NCBI GenBank assembly: GCA_028866335.1 | Contig: JAGWIL010000006.1 | Location: 1-34,656 of the forward strand | Direction of reading: 5' to 3' | DNA: 34,656 nucleotides | DNA from: Rhodospirillales bacterium | GTDB taxonomy: Bacteria; Pseudomonadota; Alphaproteobacteria; Acetobacterales; Acetobacteraceae | Part shown: positions 1 to 9,257 of the stretch, one piece after another | Layout: each line of letters begins with the position of its first letter | Position numbering within the stretch: the first letter of the stretch is position 1 | Translations under genes and position numbers: made by a program | Notes under the pieces: model-generated | What the model saw: only the letters and a program-made list of their open reading frames with translations | Told to the model about the DNA's origin: nothing | Databases searched by the model: none

Positions 1-206
1 AGTTGGGTGCGGCCTTGTTCGATCCCCGACTTCTGGCCAAGGGTGTGGCCTGCCTCGAAGGCCACGGCCCAACTGCCGATCGCCGTTCTCGGGGTGAGCA
101 TGGGGAATTCCCCAACCACAACGCCGTAACGACGAACGATCACACCACCGTCATGACGGGTCTCGCTGACGAAACCGTCTGGCAGGTCCCAATCCTGTTC
201 GATCAT
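1..206 (-). CDS. Hypothetical protein, 3' part beyond window
   Basis: An open frame runs from an ATG at 204-206 to the left edge of the window, giving 68 visible codons and no stop, so the C-terminus is missing. The ATG overlaps the stop of the upstream gene (ATGA at 203-206), which indicates translational coupling, and GGGAGGG lies a few bases upstream. The visible protein starts MIEQDWDLPDGF and continues through a Gly/Val-rich stretch (residues about 18-34) without membrane segments. I do not recognise the family. The call rests on start context, overlap and codon use like its neighbours. Confidence 0.6.
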   Translation of the reverse strand, partial: MIEQDWDLPDGFVSETRHDGGVIVRRYGVVVGEFPMLTPRTAIGSWAVAFEAGHTLGQKSGIEQGRTQ

Positions 207-580
207 GCGACCCTCCCGATATTGGCGGGCAGGGGATTGGCCAGCAGTTCAAGCCGAGACACCTCGGCATAGAGGCGGCGCAGACGCGGCAGGTAGGTGT
301 CCTGACAATCGCTAGCTGCGGACAGATAGCGATCCCAGGTCGCCCGGTCCCAGGTTTCACGGTCGCCAAGCCGTGCTACGCCGCCGGCTGCACGCGCGGC
401 CGCGCGTTCCGATGCACTGCTCCATTCGAGTTCAAGCGCGGCGATCTCGCCCCGTTTATCGAGGATGGCATCGTGGATGCGATGGGGGTCGATGCCCATT
501 GGCACATGACGGGGTGAGAAGGTCGCGGGGGGCGCAGGCGAGGTGGTCCGCCTCGCAAAACCGGGGCTGATCTGATTCAT
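203..580 (-). CDS. Hypothetical protein, 125 aa
   Basis: The start at 580 has a strong ribosome binding site (AAGGAGA) about 7 bases upstream, and the stop overlaps the next start at 206. The protein is soluble. Its first 30 residues are Pro/Ser/Thr-rich, and from about residue 34 it looks helical and charged (HDAILDKRGEIAALELEW), with a second helical stretch near the C-terminus (YLPRLRRLYAEVSRLELL). No catalytic motif or zinc site is visible. It lies downstream of the ParB-domain gene, separated by a hairpin at 612-645. Function unknown. Confidence 0.7.
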   Translation of the reverse strand: MNQISPGFARRTTSPAPPATFSPRHVPMGIDPHRIHDAILDKRGEIAALELEWSSASERAAARAAGGVARLGDRETWDRATWDRYLSAASDCQDTYLPRLRRLYAEVSRLELLANPLPANIGRVA

Positions 581-611
581 GATCGATCTCCTTGTCGGAG
601 GACTGGAAGAT

Positions 612-645
612 GAAGCCCGGCCTGCCGAAGGACCGGCCGGGCTTC
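612..645 (-). terminator. Intergenic hairpin after the ParB-domain gene
   Basis: A perfect 11-bp inverted repeat (GAAGCCCGGCC at 612-622, GGCCGGGCTTC at 635-645) with a 12-base loop lies 9 bases past the stop of the ParB-domain gene and just upstream of the next minus-strand gene. Position and strength fit a transcription attenuator or an mRNA 3'-end stabiliser. No clear U-tract follows on the minus strand, so a classical intrinsic terminator is not certain. Confidence 0.55.
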
Positions 646-653
646 AGAGGGGA

Positions 654-2333
654 TCAGGCGGCGTCCGTGTATGCGGACTCGGCCTCGTCCAAACCGTCGG
701 TCGAGGCATCCTTAAGCGGCACTTCCGCCATTTCCGCCATCACGTCGTCCGGCTCACCGCTGACGAGGCCCGGCACCCACTGGCGGGAGCCGACGCTCTC
801 GGCTTCGCGCTCGGCCGCGCTCACCGCGAACAGGGCATCCGGGTAATGCCAGGTGGCACCGGCGAAGTGTTTCACCACCCCGGCCCGGGTATCCTTCACG
901 CGGACCTCGACGCGGACCTTGTTGGCCGCCGCTTCCCGTTCCAGCGCCTGACGCGAGAGGCAGGACAGGAATTCCTCGGTCGCCATGCTCGGCAGACGAA
1001 GCGAAGCGCCGATCGTTTCGCCGGCGATGCGCGCCCCAAGCCCGCTGTTCGACATATTATCTCGGCAGGAGAGCACCTGGACCAGCATGTCGCGTGCGGC
1101 CGACCGGATGGCATCGTCGTCGAGCGTCAGGATGCCTTCCGGAGACAGCCGCTCGCAGATTTCCGTGCGTTCGGAGTCGCCGGCATTGAGGCCGCTCTGC
1201 ACGGTGACGTTGCGGCCGCCGAGAGCCAGAACGAGAAGACCGACCAGCTTGATGTCGTCGATCGGATCGGCCTTCAGCGCCTCGTGGAGAGCGTCGGTGC
1301 GCAGGTCCCCGATGATCGCCCTGCCCTTCTGCGTCAGGTCGGGACGTTGCGCCTTTTCCGGGATTTCGGCCGTCTCTTCGACCGGCGCCTTGCCCTTGGC
1401 GGCCTTCTTGTCCTGGGGCATCCGGAAGGCGACCGTTTTGACCTCGGCCGTGCGGGGATCGAGGAAATGACCGATGCTATCGCCCTTGCCCGGCTTGCCG
1501 AAGACACGCTCGGCCTTCTTGGGCAGCGCGGCCTGGCCGTAATCATCGACAGGGATGAGGACGCCGCCCTTGGGGAGGTTGTTTTCCAGCCATTCCTGCT
1601 GGGCACCGAAGAAACCATCGACATCGACGGTGTAGCGGGTGTCCTCGTCCGCAGGGGCGAAGAGATCATCCAACCAGGTCACGCCATATTGGGCAGCGAG
1701 GGCATCATCGAACTTGGCGGCGGAGAACGGGATGCGGCGCTTGGAGAGGGCGCGCGCGATGCTATACCAAGCGGCGTCCTCGTTCTTCTTCGGCTTGTGC
1801 TTCTTCCAGACCTGCGCCTGCTCGTCGAGCGAGGCATTGGCGATCAAGCGCAGCTCGTCCTCCTGGGGCATACGCCCGCGGGTCATGGCGTCGAGCATGG
1901 GCTCGTGGATATGCGCTAGCAGCTTGACGCGACGCACGACCCGCAGCGGCTGCGCGAGCGCGTCGGCGATCGACTGCTCGTTCCAGCCGATCTCTTCGAG
2001 CTGGCGCACACCACGCCAGATATCGACCGTGTGCATGGGCGCACGGACCGCGTTCTCCGAGAGCGATTCCATCTGCGTGACGCTCTCGTCTGCGTCCTTC
2101 ACCAGCACCAGGATCTCGGCGAGATCCGCGACGATGGCCGCTTTCACGCGGCGGTCGCCTGCCTTGACGATGAGCGCACCATCGGCCTCACGCACGACGG
2201 GCGGCTGGATGATGCCGATGGCGCGGATCGAGGCCACGAGTTCGGCATCCATGTGCGGGGGCGCGGCGACGGTGCGCGGATTGTGCGGGTTGAGGATCAG
2301 CGTGCGCGGATCGACTGTGCGAAGCTCGGTCAT
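654..2333 (-). CDS. ParB/RepB/Spo0J-domain protein, large plasmid type
   Basis: This 559-residue protein opens with a ParB/Srx-like nucleotide-binding domain (about residues 1-100). It shows the N-terminal pattern LILNPHNPR, the stretch IRAIGIIQPPVVRE, and GDRRVKAA in place of the usual GxRRxxAA. A helical region follows (SLSENAVRAPMHTVDIWRGV, residues about 90-140) resembling the ParB HTH linker, including the duty-like pattern EIGWNEQSIADAL. The remaining 400 residues are not typical of partition ParB, which is usually 280-340 residues. It is separate from the repABC RepB in this window, so a role as an accessory DNA-binding protein or ParB-fold CTPase/nuclease is more likely than plasmid partition. 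AAGGAA precedes the start, and a structured leader element lies at 2393-2482. Confidence 0.75.
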   Translation of the reverse strand: MTELRTVDPRTLILNPHNPRTVAAPPHMDAELVASIRAIGIIQPPVVREADGALIVKAGDRRVKAAIVADLAEILVLVKDADESVTQMESLSENAVRAPMHTVDIWRGVRQLEEIGWNEQSIADALAQPLRVVRRVKLLAHIHEPMLDAMTRGRMPQEDELRLIANASLDEQAQVWKKHKPKKNEDAAWYSIARALSKRRIPFSAAKFDDALAAQYGVTWLDDLFAPADEDTRYTVDVDGFFGAQQEWLENNLPKGGVLIPVDDYGQAALPKKAERVFGKPGKGDSIGHFLDPRTAEVKTVAFRMPQDKKAAKGKAPVEETAEIPEKAQRPDLTQKGRAIIGDLRTDALHEALKADPIDDIKLVGLLVLALGGRNVTVQSGLNAGDSERTEICERLSPEGILTLDDDAIRSAARDMLVQVLSCRDNMSNSGLGARIAGETIGASLRLPSMATEEFLSCLSRQALEREAAANKVRVEVRVKDTRAGVVKHFAGATWHYPDALFAVSAAEREAESVGSRQWVPGLVSGEPDDVMAEMAEVPLKDASTDGLDEAESAYTDAA

Positions 2334-2392
2334 TTCGGGGTTCCTTCAGGGTTGATCCGTCTCCCTCCATTTCCTGGGAGACCCTCCCCCAC

Positions 2393-2482
2393 GGCTGCGC
2401 CGGGCTTGGCCGGGGCAAGGGCGAAGCCGGCTTGCCGGGCGCGCGCCAGCGCGACCCTTGCGGCGGGCAAACCGAGCGCGGC
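2393..2482 (-). repeat. Structured leader element, copy 1 (before ParB-domain gene)
   Basis: Core stem GCAAGGG (2415-2421) / CCCTTGC (2455-2461). The inner region holds a CCGG/CCGG hairpin with a CTTG loop and a CGCG/CGCG hairpin. The outer flanks (about 2393-2411 and 2464-2482) pair imperfectly. It sits between the stop at 2522 and the start at 2333. The other six copies share the core and the same orientation. Confidence 0.85.
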
Positions 2483-2521
2483 ATGGCATTTCTTCTTTTG
2501 ATTTCCTGATCCCCTTTTTGA

Positions 2522-3070
2522 TCAGAAGAGGCTTGGTTGATCGGCAGATGACGTTCGGGACACGGGGCGTGGGACGGGGGACAGGACCAAGGGCTCCCCG
2601 GTGGATGGCATGGCCGGGCATCCCTCGTATTGCGCCTTCAGCCGGGCGAGTGTCGCTCGCTCCGACCTCTCGATCTCGGCCGCACGCAGCGCGCGGTAGG
2701 CTTCGAGAAGGCCAGTTTTGCGAAGCCGGGCGATGATGGCGCGCTCTACATCGCTGAATGTGTAGCTCGGGTCGCCGTAGCAACGGTGGTGCAGCGTTTG
2801 ATCGAGAAACTCGATCTTCCCAGCCGAACTCTCGAAAAACGTGCCGTAGAAGCCGTGAAGATCGTAATGCGCGATATGGCCGAATGCGTTGCTGAGCCGT
2901 CGGTAAACGGATTTGGTGAATAGGGTCTGCTTGAAATCGGCCGCGATGAATTTGCAGAGCCTATTGGCGAAATCGGCCTTGGCTTCAGCAGTGTCCCATT
3001 GGGTCGGCGTGAACTCGGCAGCGGTGAACGGCGGGCGCAGCAGCGCCCGCGTGTCGATGATGATCGGCAT
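2522..3070 (-). CDS. Hypothetical protein, 182 aa
   Basis: The start at 3070 is preceded by AGAAGAG, and the gene begins 38 bases after the stop of the giant methylase/helicase, so the two are probably co-transcribed. The protein begins MPIIIDTRALLRPPF and is soluble. A central aromatic segment contains several His and Tyr residues (FGHIAHYDLHGFYGTFF, about residues 63-79), followed by charged helices (residues 110-150) and a Pro-rich tail ending in QPSLF. That C-terminal motif resembles a sliding-clamp binding peptide (QxxLF type). This is only an observation on sequence, since no family was recognised. Confidence 0.7.
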   Translation of the reverse strand: MPIIIDTRALLRPPFTAAEFTPTQWDTAEAKADFANRLCKFIAADFKQTLFTKSVYRRLSNAFGHIAHYDLHGFYGTFFESSAGKIEFLDQTLHHRCYGDPSYTFSDVERAIIARLRKTGLLEAYRALRAAEIERSERATLARLKAQYEGCPAMPSTGEPLVLSPVPRPVSRTSSADQPSLF

Positions 3071-3108
3071 CGCTCTTCTCTTGTAGGGTGGTTGAAGTAG
3101 GCCCGGCG

Positions 3109-6100
3109 CTACGCCGCTTTTTGCGCGGTCTGTGCAAGGTCGGCGTCGAGGCGCGCCAGTTGGTCGAGCTTGGCGTCAAGCTCGCCTTGGAGCGCAAACG
3201 CCTGGCCATGGCGCTCCTGGTAGCCGTCTCGGCGGGCAAGCGACTCATCGGCACGACGCTGTTGCTCGGCGATCTCGATGCCGAAGCGATCCAGGGTATG
3301 CTCAATGCGGGCGATAAGGCCGAGGGGCGTCAACTCGTCATCGATGGGGATTTCCTGATCCAGCCCGTTGCGGCGCAGAATCAGGCAGGCCTCGAAGTCT
3401 CGACGCCAGCTATGATCGGCGTGGCAGGCGAGCGTGAACCCGCCGAGCGTGCCGAGGTCTTTTTCCAAGGGCGTCTTGCCCCGTTGGGCGATGCGGACTT
3501 TTGATAGAAGCTGCGTGCCGGCAATCCGACGATCGGTGACGTGACGGCCTTCGTATTCCATCTGGAAGGCATCACCCCGGGTCGAGATATGCTGTTCCAG
3601 GTCGATCCCGATATCGGCGACGCGCCGCACCGCGTGGCGGTGTTCCGCATCGGCATCGGCGATTCGGCGCCGGATGTTCAACTGGTCGTCGAAATGGGCG
3701 GCGCGTTGGCGATCGAGGCGGGCGATCTCGGCTTCCAGCCCGGCTTTCTGCATCAACCGGGCATCACCGGATGCGATGGCCTTGGCCAAAGCGAACTGGT
3801 TGGCGGCCTCCCCGATATCGTCGATCGTCCGTATGCTACGGTCGCCGCTGAGCGCTGCGGACACGAACCGCTGCTTCCGCTCGTTGTTTTGCCACATCGT
3901 CGCATCGAGTGACCCGAGCGTCGCGTAGGCATAAATCTCGATCTCGTCGTACTGATTGCCCTGACGCTCGATGCGGCCTTCGCGCTGCTCGATGTCGGAC
4001 GGCAGCCAGGGAACGTCGAGGTGATGTTCTGCTTTGAGACGCCGCTGAACATTGGCGCCGGTCCCCATCTTCTTAGTCGATCCGATGATGACCCGGACGC
4101 GGCCGGCATTGAATTCATTGAACAGGCGCTGCTTGTCGGCCGACTTTTTGTAGTCCTGGACGATGGCGATCTCGGCACCGGGCACGCCACGGCGGATCAA
4201 CTCATCCTTGATCCAGCGATAGGCGGAGAAGCCTCGCGTCTTCTCGGCTTCGAGCGTCCCGAGATCGCTGAAGATGATCTGGCCGCCGCCAGGTGTCGGG
4301 TCGGCCGAACCATCCGGTTTCATGAATCGATCAGCGGAGGTTCGCATCCAGATGTCATGGACGTTGGCGATCAGCTTGTTCAGCTTGTTATCGGGCTCGT
4401 TGTCGTTGCCGACGCCCACCAGGCGCATATCGATGGCGGCGTGACGCCCGTCGGTAATGACGGCCAGAAGGATGTCGTCACCTTTTTGCACCTTGCGGGT
4501 GCGGCTCTCGATCTCAGAAATCCGGTCGGCAAGGATGCCCTGATAGTCGCGGAACGCCTCGGAGGGCTCGGCGGTAATCAATTGGCGCTGGCCCGTCTTG
4601 ATCGTGGGCAGGCGCAGATATTGCCGCAGATCGTCCTTGAGGACGATATCGGAGCATGCCCGGAACATGTCGATCAGCTCGGGCACGTTGACGAACTGGC
4701 TGAAGCGCTCGACCGGCTTGTAGGAACCGGAGGGTTGCAGCTCCAGCTCCGTGCGCGTGTCGCCGAACGACGCCGCCCAGGCGTCGAACTCGTGAACGCC
4801 GCGCTCGTGCAGCGTCGTCTCGTTCTGGAACCGGAGGAGAGTGAACATCTCGCCGAGTGTGTTCGTGATCGGCGTGCCCGAGGCCTGGATAAGAGCGCGG
4901 CGCGGATTCCTCGTGTCGATGAAACGCGCTTTGACGTAGAGGTCCCATGCCCGCTGCGAACCTTCCGGATCGACCCCTTTGAGGTTGAGGCGGTTGGTCG
5001 CGAAGGAGAGCTTGCGGAACTCCTGGGCCTCATCGACGATGATCTGCGAGACGCCGATTTCCTCGATCGTCACCATGTCGTCGCGTCTGTCCTTGACGGC
5101 CTCTAGGCGATCGGCGAGGCGCTCGCGCATGGCCTCCAGGCGTTTGCGGGTGACGCGATCGTCGGCGTCGGCCTTGAGCTTCAGCGCCTCGAAGGTGTCG
5201 ATCTGCTGCGAGATGATCTCGCGCTCGAAATCGGCCGGGACACCGATGAAGCGGAAAGCGCTGTGCGTGATGATGATCGCGTCCCAGTCGCCGGTCGCGG
5301 CGCGCGCGAGAAACCGCGCCCGCTTATCCTTGGCGAAGTTGGTTTCATCGGCGACCAGGATACGGGCGGTCGGGTAGAGCTGCAGGAACTCCCGCGAGGC
5401 TTGGGCCAGGCAGTGCCCGGGCACGACGAGCATCGCCTTCGAGATCAGACCGAGCCGCCGTTGTTCCATGATGGCGGCGGCCATCGAAAAGGTTTTACCG
5501 GCGCCCACGGCGTGCGCCATGTAGGTGCTGCCGGTGGAGATGATGCGCCAGATAACCCGTTTCTGATGGCCGTAGAGACGGATGATGTCGCTGGCCCCGG
5601 GCAGCGTCAGGTGGGCGCCGTCGAAGTGCCGTGGCACCAGGTTGTTGAAACGGTCGTTGTAAAGTCGAGAGAGGCGATCAGCGCGGTCGGGATCGGCCCA
5701 GACCCATGATGAAAAGGCGGTCTTGATCTTGTGCAGCTTTTCCTTGGCGGCCTCGGTCGCTTCCGGGTTCAGCACGCGGCGTTCCGACCCATCTACGATC
5801 TCGGTGTCAAAGATTTGGGGCGTGGCGCTGTTGAGGGCATCGTGGAGCAGGGCGCCGGCATGTCGTCGGGGCGTGCCCCACTCGGAGGTGCCGGCCGCGC
5901 TGCTGGCGAAGGCATGACCATCGACGGTCCAAGTCGCGACTTCTTCCATATGGAAGATCCGGGTCTTCGTCTCCATGATCTCGAGGGTGAAGGCTTCGAG
6001 GTCACTGGTCGGAATCCACGGTGCGCCGAGCCGTGCCGTAATACCCGATGGCGGGATATCTTTCGGTTGGGCCTCCAGCAGCGCCTCGACGTTGCGGGCG

Positions 6101-8202
6101 TATTGGGGATCCGCCAAGAGCGCTTCACGCGCGGCAGCGAGCTTGGTGCGCACGGCGCCGGACAGATAGGCGTCGGCTGTCTCCCATCCCTCGGTTACCG
6201 GATTGCGAAAAACGGTCGTTCCGAGGCGCACCAACGCATCCTCCGGCTCGCATTCCAGCAGCTCCGCCATACGCTCGGGATCGACGAACCCGACCTCGTT
6301 GAGGGTGACGGCCAAGGCGTCCGTGGCCGAGGTGATGACCGGTGCCGCCGGCGGTGACACGACGCGCCGGTCGAAGATGGGACCCTTTTTGGCGACCCCG
6401 GTTTCCAGGTCGTAATCCTCGATTGAGGCGACCAGCCAGCAGTCCGGGTCATCGGAGAAATGCGCCAGGTTCGGGCGACGATGGGATTCGCGCTCGTCAC
6501 CCGTCTCGGCGTCGGTGATGACCGACACGACGGTATGGTTGATCGGTCCATGGTAGCGGATGAATGTGGAATAGGCGGTCCGCAGACGGATTTGCGCCTG
6601 CATCCAGGGCCGGCCCGCCGCTTGGGCGCGAAGGACCTCGCGCACGGCGTCGCGGATGGGCATGAGCGCACGGATGACCTTGGCGGCTTTGGGGGTAATC
6701 CCCTCCCCGCCCTTGCCGCTGCGGATCGCGACTGGCGTCGTTTGGCCGTCGATGATCTGGCAAAGCCGGCCATCCTTGCCGGTGACGTAGGAGCCCTCTT
6801 TCGCGGTTGCTCCATCCGACGCATTGCCCGCGACGGCGATATCCTCCTCGTCATCGGAGAGGGCGGCTTCGGTCGGGCTCGTTATTCCAGCGGGTAAGCG
6901 AGCGAAGGCCTCGTCGAGCTGTTGCTCGATCTGTGACAATGGACGGCCGGGCTTGCAGGTGTAAGACCAACCGGGTCCATAAATGCCGCGTCGCTGACCA
7001 TGCGCGCCCAGCACCATCTCGGGGTGCGCAGCGAAATACTCGTTGATCTCGACAATCCCACGCCGGAGGTGGCGGCGCTCTGGTTCAGCCTCGGCTTCAC
7101 CAATGTCGGTGCCTTGCTCCGCGGTCAGGTGGACTTCGGTGAGGTCCATCCAAGATTCGCCACGCGGGGATGCGTCCTCGGCACGGCGCTGGAAGACCAA
7201 GATATCGATCACGACTTCCGTGCCGGCCGTCGCCATCATGCTGCCTTCGGGCAGGCGCACGGCGCCGACCAGGTCGGCGATCGACGCGATGTATTCGCGC
7301 GCGGAGCGGCTCGCCTTGTCCATCGTGCCGGTGCTGGTGACAAAGAGAGCGAGGCCGCCAGGGCGCAATCGGCTGATCGATCGGCCGATGAAGTAGTCAT
7401 GCAATCGTAACCCCAGGCTCGCGGTCGTCGGGTCGCCACGCACGATCCGGTCGGCAAACGGGGGGTTGCCGATGGTGAGGTCAAAGCCGCCGCCGACGCG
7501 GCTGCGGGTATAGTCTTCGCACCGAATGCGGGCTTCAGGGTGGATCAGCCGCGCGATGCGTGCCGTGACGGGATCGTATTCGATGCCTGTCAGCCGCGAT
7601 GCGGCGCGCAAATCGTCGGGCATGACAGCGAAGAAGAGGCCGGTGCCCATGCCGGGCTCCAGGACGCGGCCGCCGTCGAAGCCGAGATGTTGAGCGGCGC
7701 GCCAGATCGCACGGATGATCGGCTCCGGGGTGTAGTGAGCGTACTGTGTCGCGCGCTGCAGCGCGGCGTATTCGCCGTCGGTGGTGGCGCCGACGAGGCT
7801 TTGTCCGAGGGTTTCCCATCCATCGCGGAAACCATCGGCGCCGGGGAGCGGAAAGGCATTTTGGGCCAGGCTTGTCGCGCCAAAACCGATGAAGCGCAGG
7901 AGCTGCTCCTGTTCGGCCCGGGTTGGCGCCCGGCCGCTTTCTTCGATTTCCTTGGACAGGGAAATTGCTCGAATGTTGTCCAGGGCGCGACCGCTCCAGC
8001 TATTGGCCAGGACGCGCTCACCTTCCAGGCGAAAATTCTTGCCACCATTGACCCGCGCCGGCGGACGGATAGCCGTGACGCAAGGCATAGGCTCCGACGC
8101 TGGAGCAACGGGTTCGATGGCAGTTTGCCGGGGCGCATCGAGTGTCCAGCCAAGAGCGGTGCTTTCGAACAAACCGAGACTGTATTGTGCGGCATTGGTC
8201 AT
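3109..8202 (-). CDS. N12-class DNA methylase/SNF2-like helicase fusion (COG4646 type)
   Basis: This giant protein has 1697 residues. An N-terminal Rossmann methyltransferase domain shows SAM motif I LEPGMGTG (residues 181-188) and the amino-methylase motif NPPF (246-249), preceded by YAHYTPEPIIRAIW. A superfamily 2 helicase follows, with a Walker A-like VGAGKT (about 895), a DEAQ box (VDEAQEF, about 1057), and C-terminal motifs MGTGANVQ and QREGRIERQGNQ (about 1375-1415). The C-terminus is helical and coiled-coil-like. Such proteins are common on plasmids and integrative elements and are related in architecture to phage DarB-type antirestriction proteins. A role in protecting incoming DNA is inference. 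Start 8202 was chosen over 8235 because GGAGAT precedes it and the conserved-looking N-terminus begins there. Confidence 0.88.
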   Translation of the reverse strand: MTNAAQYSLGLFESTALGWTLDAPRQTAIEPVAPASEPMPCVTAIRPPARVNGGKNFRLEGERVLANSWSGRALDNIRAISLSKEIEESGRAPTRAEQEQLLRFIGFGATSLAQNAFPLPGADGFRDGWETLGQSLVGATTDGEYAALQRATQYAHYTPEPIIRAIWRAAQHLGFDGGRVLEPGMGTGLFFAVMPDDLRAASRLTGIEYDPVTARIARLIHPEARIRCEDYTRSRVGGGFDLTIGNPPFADRIVRGDPTTASLGLRLHDYFIGRSISRLRPGGLALFVTSTGTMDKASRSAREYIASIADLVGAVRLPEGSMMATAGTEVVIDILVFQRRAEDASPRGESWMDLTEVHLTAEQGTDIGEAEAEPERRHLRRGIVEINEYFAAHPEMVLGAHGQRRGIYGPGWSYTCKPGRPLSQIEQQLDEAFARLPAGITSPTEAALSDDEEDIAVAGNASDGATAKEGSYVTGKDGRLCQIIDGQTTPVAIRSGKGGEGITPKAAKVIRALMPIRDAVREVLRAQAAGRPWMQAQIRLRTAYSTFIRYHGPINHTVVSVITDAETGDERESHRRPNLAHFSDDPDCWLVASIEDYDLETGVAKKGPIFDRRVVSPPAAPVITSATDALAVTLNEVGFVDPERMAELLECEPEDALVRLGTTVFRNPVTEGWETADAYLSGAVRTKLAAAREALLADPQYARNVEALLEAQPKDIPPSGITARLGAPWIPTSDLEAFTLEIMETKTRIFHMEEVATWTVDGHAFASSAAGTSEWGTPRRHAGALLHDALNSATPQIFDTEIVDGSERRVLNPEATEAAKEKLHKIKTAFSSWVWADPDRADRLSRLYNDRFNNLVPRHFDGAHLTLPGASDIIRLYGHQKRVIWRIISTGSTYMAHAVGAGKTFSMAAAIMEQRRLGLISKAMLVVPGHCLAQASREFLQLYPTARILVADETNFAKDKRARFLARAATGDWDAIIITHSAFRFIGVPADFEREIISQQIDTFEALKLKADADDRVTRKRLEAMRERLADRLEAVKDRRDDMVTIEEIGVSQIIVDEAQEFRKLSFATNRLNLKGVDPEGSQRAWDLYVKARFIDTRNPRRALIQASGTPITNTLGEMFTLLRFQNETTLHERGVHEFDAWAASFGDTRTELELQPSGSYKPVERFSQFVNVPELIDMFRACSDIVLKDDLRQYLRLPTIKTGQRQLITAEPSEAFRDYQGILADRISEIESRTRKVQKGDDILLAVITDGRHAAIDMRLVGVGNDNEPDNKLNKLIANVHDIWMRTSADRFMKPDGSADPTPGGGQIIFSDLGTLEAEKTRGFSAYRWIKDELIRRGVPGAEIAIVQDYKKSADKQRLFNEFNAGRVRVIIGSTKKMGTGANVQRRLKAEHHLDVPWLPSDIEQREGRIERQGNQYDEIEIYAYATLGSLDATMWQNNERKQRFVSAALSGDRSIRTIDDIGEAANQFALAKAIASGDARLMQKAGLEAEIARLDRQRAAHFDDQLNIRRRIADADAEHRHAVRRVADIGIDLEQHISTRGDAFQMEYEGRHVTDRRIAGTQLLSKVRIAQRGKTPLEKDLGTLGGFTLACHADHSWRRDFEACLILRRNGLDQEIPIDDELTPLGLIARIEHTLDRFGIEIAEQQRRADESLARRDGYQERHGQAFALQGELDAKLDQLARLDADLAQTAQKAA

Positions 8203-8313
8203 GGGAGATCTCCGGGCATGCGCGCGCGACCGCATCCGCCGGAGCGGACGAGAAGCGGGCTAACGGGATGGAGGGGAGCCCAGAGCCGTCAGGCGATCTG
8301 GGCGGGCCTGCGC

Positions 8314-8691
8314 TTAATATTCGCCGGGCAGGAGCAGCGTATTGTCGGTGAGGTAGAAGGAGATTTCCTTGAGCGGGAAATCGGTCCAGGGAACCGCCTG
8401 CCGCAGCAATTCGCGGCTGTTGCCGTCTTCGGCAATCAGAGTGGCGGTATGATTGTCATGAACCACGAGCTTCCAGAGAACGAATTCCTCGCGGCGGACC
8501 TCAGCCTTCAGGCGCGACCAGGCAATGTTGTCGATGAGCCAGTAGGCGTTGGCTTCATCGGCCAGGAACTTCACGCCCTCGGTGAAGCGCAGGCTCCCAG
8601 CCCAGTGGCGATAACAAGTCTCAGATCCCGTGTGCATGGCGAGACCAGCCTGTAGAGCGGATTGCCTATCCTCTGCTTGTTCGGTTTGCAT
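8314..8691 (-). CDS. DUF6876-like protein
   Basis: This 125-residue soluble protein has the pattern LRFTEGVKFLADEANAYWLI (about residues 34-53). I recognise this from a small plasmid-borne family called DUF6876 (recalled, not searched). Charged and aromatic stretches follow (FVLWKLVVHDN), and it ends LLLPGEY. The start at 8691 has AAAGGAAA upstream. A structured leader element at 8737-8839 lies directly before it, and the giant methylase/helicase follows 111 bases downstream. No catalytic motif is visible and the function is unknown. Confidence 0.75.
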   Translation of the reverse strand: MQTEQAEDRQSALQAGLAMHTGSETCYRHWAGSLRFTEGVKFLADEANAYWLIDNIAWSRLKAEVRREEFVLWKLVVHDNHTATLIAEDGNSRELLRQAVPWTDFPLKEISFYLTDNTLLLPGEY

Positions 8692-8736
8692 GCGGCTTTC
8701 CTTTCGGACCTTCTATGTCGAAGACCCTCCTCGAAA

Positions 8737-8839
8737 GCCGCTCGGGCTAGGGGCGGGGCAAGGGCGTCAGCCGGCGGAGCCGGACCGGAGCGCATCTCGT
8801 GCGCGACGGACCCTTGCGGCGCCCTTAGAGCCGAGTGGC
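8737..8839 (-). repeat. Structured leader element, copy 2 (before DUF6876-like gene)
   Basis: Core stem GCAAGGG (8758-8764) / CCCTTGC (8811-8817). Inner hairpins are CCGGC-gga-GCCGG and a GCGC/GCGC hairpin, the longest inner arm of the family. The outer flanks pair (CTCGG and GGGC blocks on the left with GCCC and CCGAG on the right). It fills the gap between the stop at 8855 and the start at 8691. The gene-proximal flank resembles that of copy 6. Confidence 0.85.
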
Positions 8840-8854
8840 ATGGCCTCGCATCAT

Positions 8855-9241
8855 TTATTCGTTTCCCTTCGCCTCGCGCTCCAGCCTTTGCTCGATCGAA
8901 GACCTCATCCCGCGGTCGCACATGATCTTGACGTGTGTGTACCCACGTATCGACATGGCATAGAGACGATGGCGTCCGTCGATGAGTTGGACCCCGTCAT
9001 CCTCTGGCAGATAGTGAACCCAGGGCGCCACGATCTCGTCTCCGCTATCGATTGCTTTCAGCGCGCCCGTCATCTTCGAAGGCACCACCTTCCGCAAAGT
9101 ACGCTCGGCCGCCGTCGCGGCATACTCGCCGTTGGTGTAGTGGGCCGCCAGCGCCAGGTTCAAACGCGATAGCGAAACGATGAAGCAATCTGGGTCGCGA
9201 AAATGGGTGGTTTTGGTGATGACCGGTTCATAGAGACGCAT
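8855..9241 (-). CDS. Small ParB-like protein
   Basis: This 128-residue protein carries VQLIDGRHRLYAM (about residues 86-98), which matches the GxHRxxA-type signature of the ParB/Srx N-terminal fold. Before it lies a plausible specificity segment (VPSKMTGALKAIDSGDEIVAPWVHYL). It lacks an HTH partition domain and is shorter than a plasmid ParB, so it is a single-domain ParB-fold protein of unknown role. The start at 9241 lies 16 bases after the previous stop, with only a weak GGAA upstream. Residues upstream of this methionine look non-coding. Confidence 0.65.
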   Translation of the reverse strand: MRLYEPVITKTTHFRDPDCFIVSLSRLNLALAAHYTNGEYAATAAERTLRKVVPSKMTGALKAIDSGDEIVAPWVHYLPEDDGVQLIDGRHRLYAMSIRGYTHVKIMCDRGMRSSIEQRLEREAKGNE

Positions 9242-9257
9242 GACAGGCTGATTCCGG

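Noticed and set aside
579..1919. 446-residue open frame on the plus strand
   Set aside because: It runs opposite to the ParB-domain gene, whose protein has recognisable motifs; the plus frame has none and is a high-GC shadow.
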